A stretch of 64,000 nucleotides of DNA from Fusarium oxysporum f. sp. lycopersici 4287 (Eukaryota; Ascomycota; Sordariomycetes; Hypocreales; Nectriaceae), in the NCBI RefSeq assembly GCF_000149955.1, contig NC_030988.1:1946109-2010108 (forward strand), written 5' to 3'. The position numbers were made by a program, and so were the translations under genes. Below are positions 63,926 to 64,000 of the stretch, piece after piece (the stretch's first letter is position 1; every line of letters begins with the position of its first letter). The notes beneath the pieces were generated by a model. The model saw only the letters and a list, made by a program, of their open reading frames with translations, was not told the DNA's origin and did not search any database.

Positions 63926-64000
63926 AGCTCACGTGAAGCTTCCCTCGGCCTCATGACCCTACCGTCGGATTCTAATCGGCCTTGTTACTCGAGCATAGAC

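Noticed and set aside
1..64000. tRNA or rRNA genes
   Set aside because: I saw no cloverleaf-like or rRNA-like sequence. The only tRNA-related match is the Copia-1 primer site, which is complementary to a tRNA.

Overview
The window is nuclear DNA of a filamentous ascomycete. The evidence is short introns of about 47-72 nt with GT..AG or GC..AG ends, a CFEM-type GPI protein, a fungal bZIP factor, a CDK1-like kinase, and pogo/Fot1, Copia, hAT, piggyBac and MULE elements of fungal type. A Eurotiales-like species is my inference; the sequence does not name one. Most of the 64 kb is transposon sequence, much of it nested. I saw no rRNA, tRNA, CRISPR array or bacterial operon.

Host genes that look intact: a bZIP factor (5111-6127, -), a CBM21/PP1-targeting protein (29119-30159, -), a CDK1-like kinase lacking key residues (31726-32821, -), a four-exon CFEM protein (36360-37056, +), three copies of a membrane RING-H2 gene (21807-22446 +, 43485-44126 -, 51172-51808 +), two copies of a small conserved protein (20603-20770, 49790-49990, +), an SDR-like protein (61082-61918, +) and a second CBM21 protein (62413-63222, -, 5' exon unresolved). 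Broken host genes: a fourth RING gene split by a hAT element (1613-3739, -) and the 5' end of an alcohol dehydrogenase (42885-43120, -).

A direct segmental duplication carries the small gene plus RING gene pair. Copy 1 is about 6673-8046 continued at 20360-22569. Copy 2 is about 45505-45536 continued at 48101-51940. Each copy was later opened by different transposons. Copy 1 took a pogo element (pogo-1, 8047-20357), whose left inverted repeat then took Copia-1a and whose right inverted repeat took Copia-2. Copy 2 took a piggyBac-like element (45537-48100) and a solo LTR. To the right, a second pogo element (pogo-3, 53075-60448) has Copia-1b inside its left inverted repeat.

Other mobile DNA: hAT-1 (1763-3207, exact 8-bp target duplication), pogo-2 (22924-25109) and its relic (about 34370-35673), hAT-2 (25216-28498), a MULE with 93-bp inverted repeats (38980-41987) beside a hAT relic, four piggyBac-derived pieces, a LINE scrap and four solo LTRs. 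Copia-1b carries 685 Ns (55819-56503) where the sister copy has only 74 bases.

The most interesting signals are: a small gene whose two copies differ only at synonymous sites across a 29-codon core; a CDK1 paralogue that has lost Thr14, Tyr15 and the DFG aspartate; Copia insertions repeatedly lying in pogo terminal repeats; and a piggyBac-like element that appears to be flanked by TA instead of TTAA.
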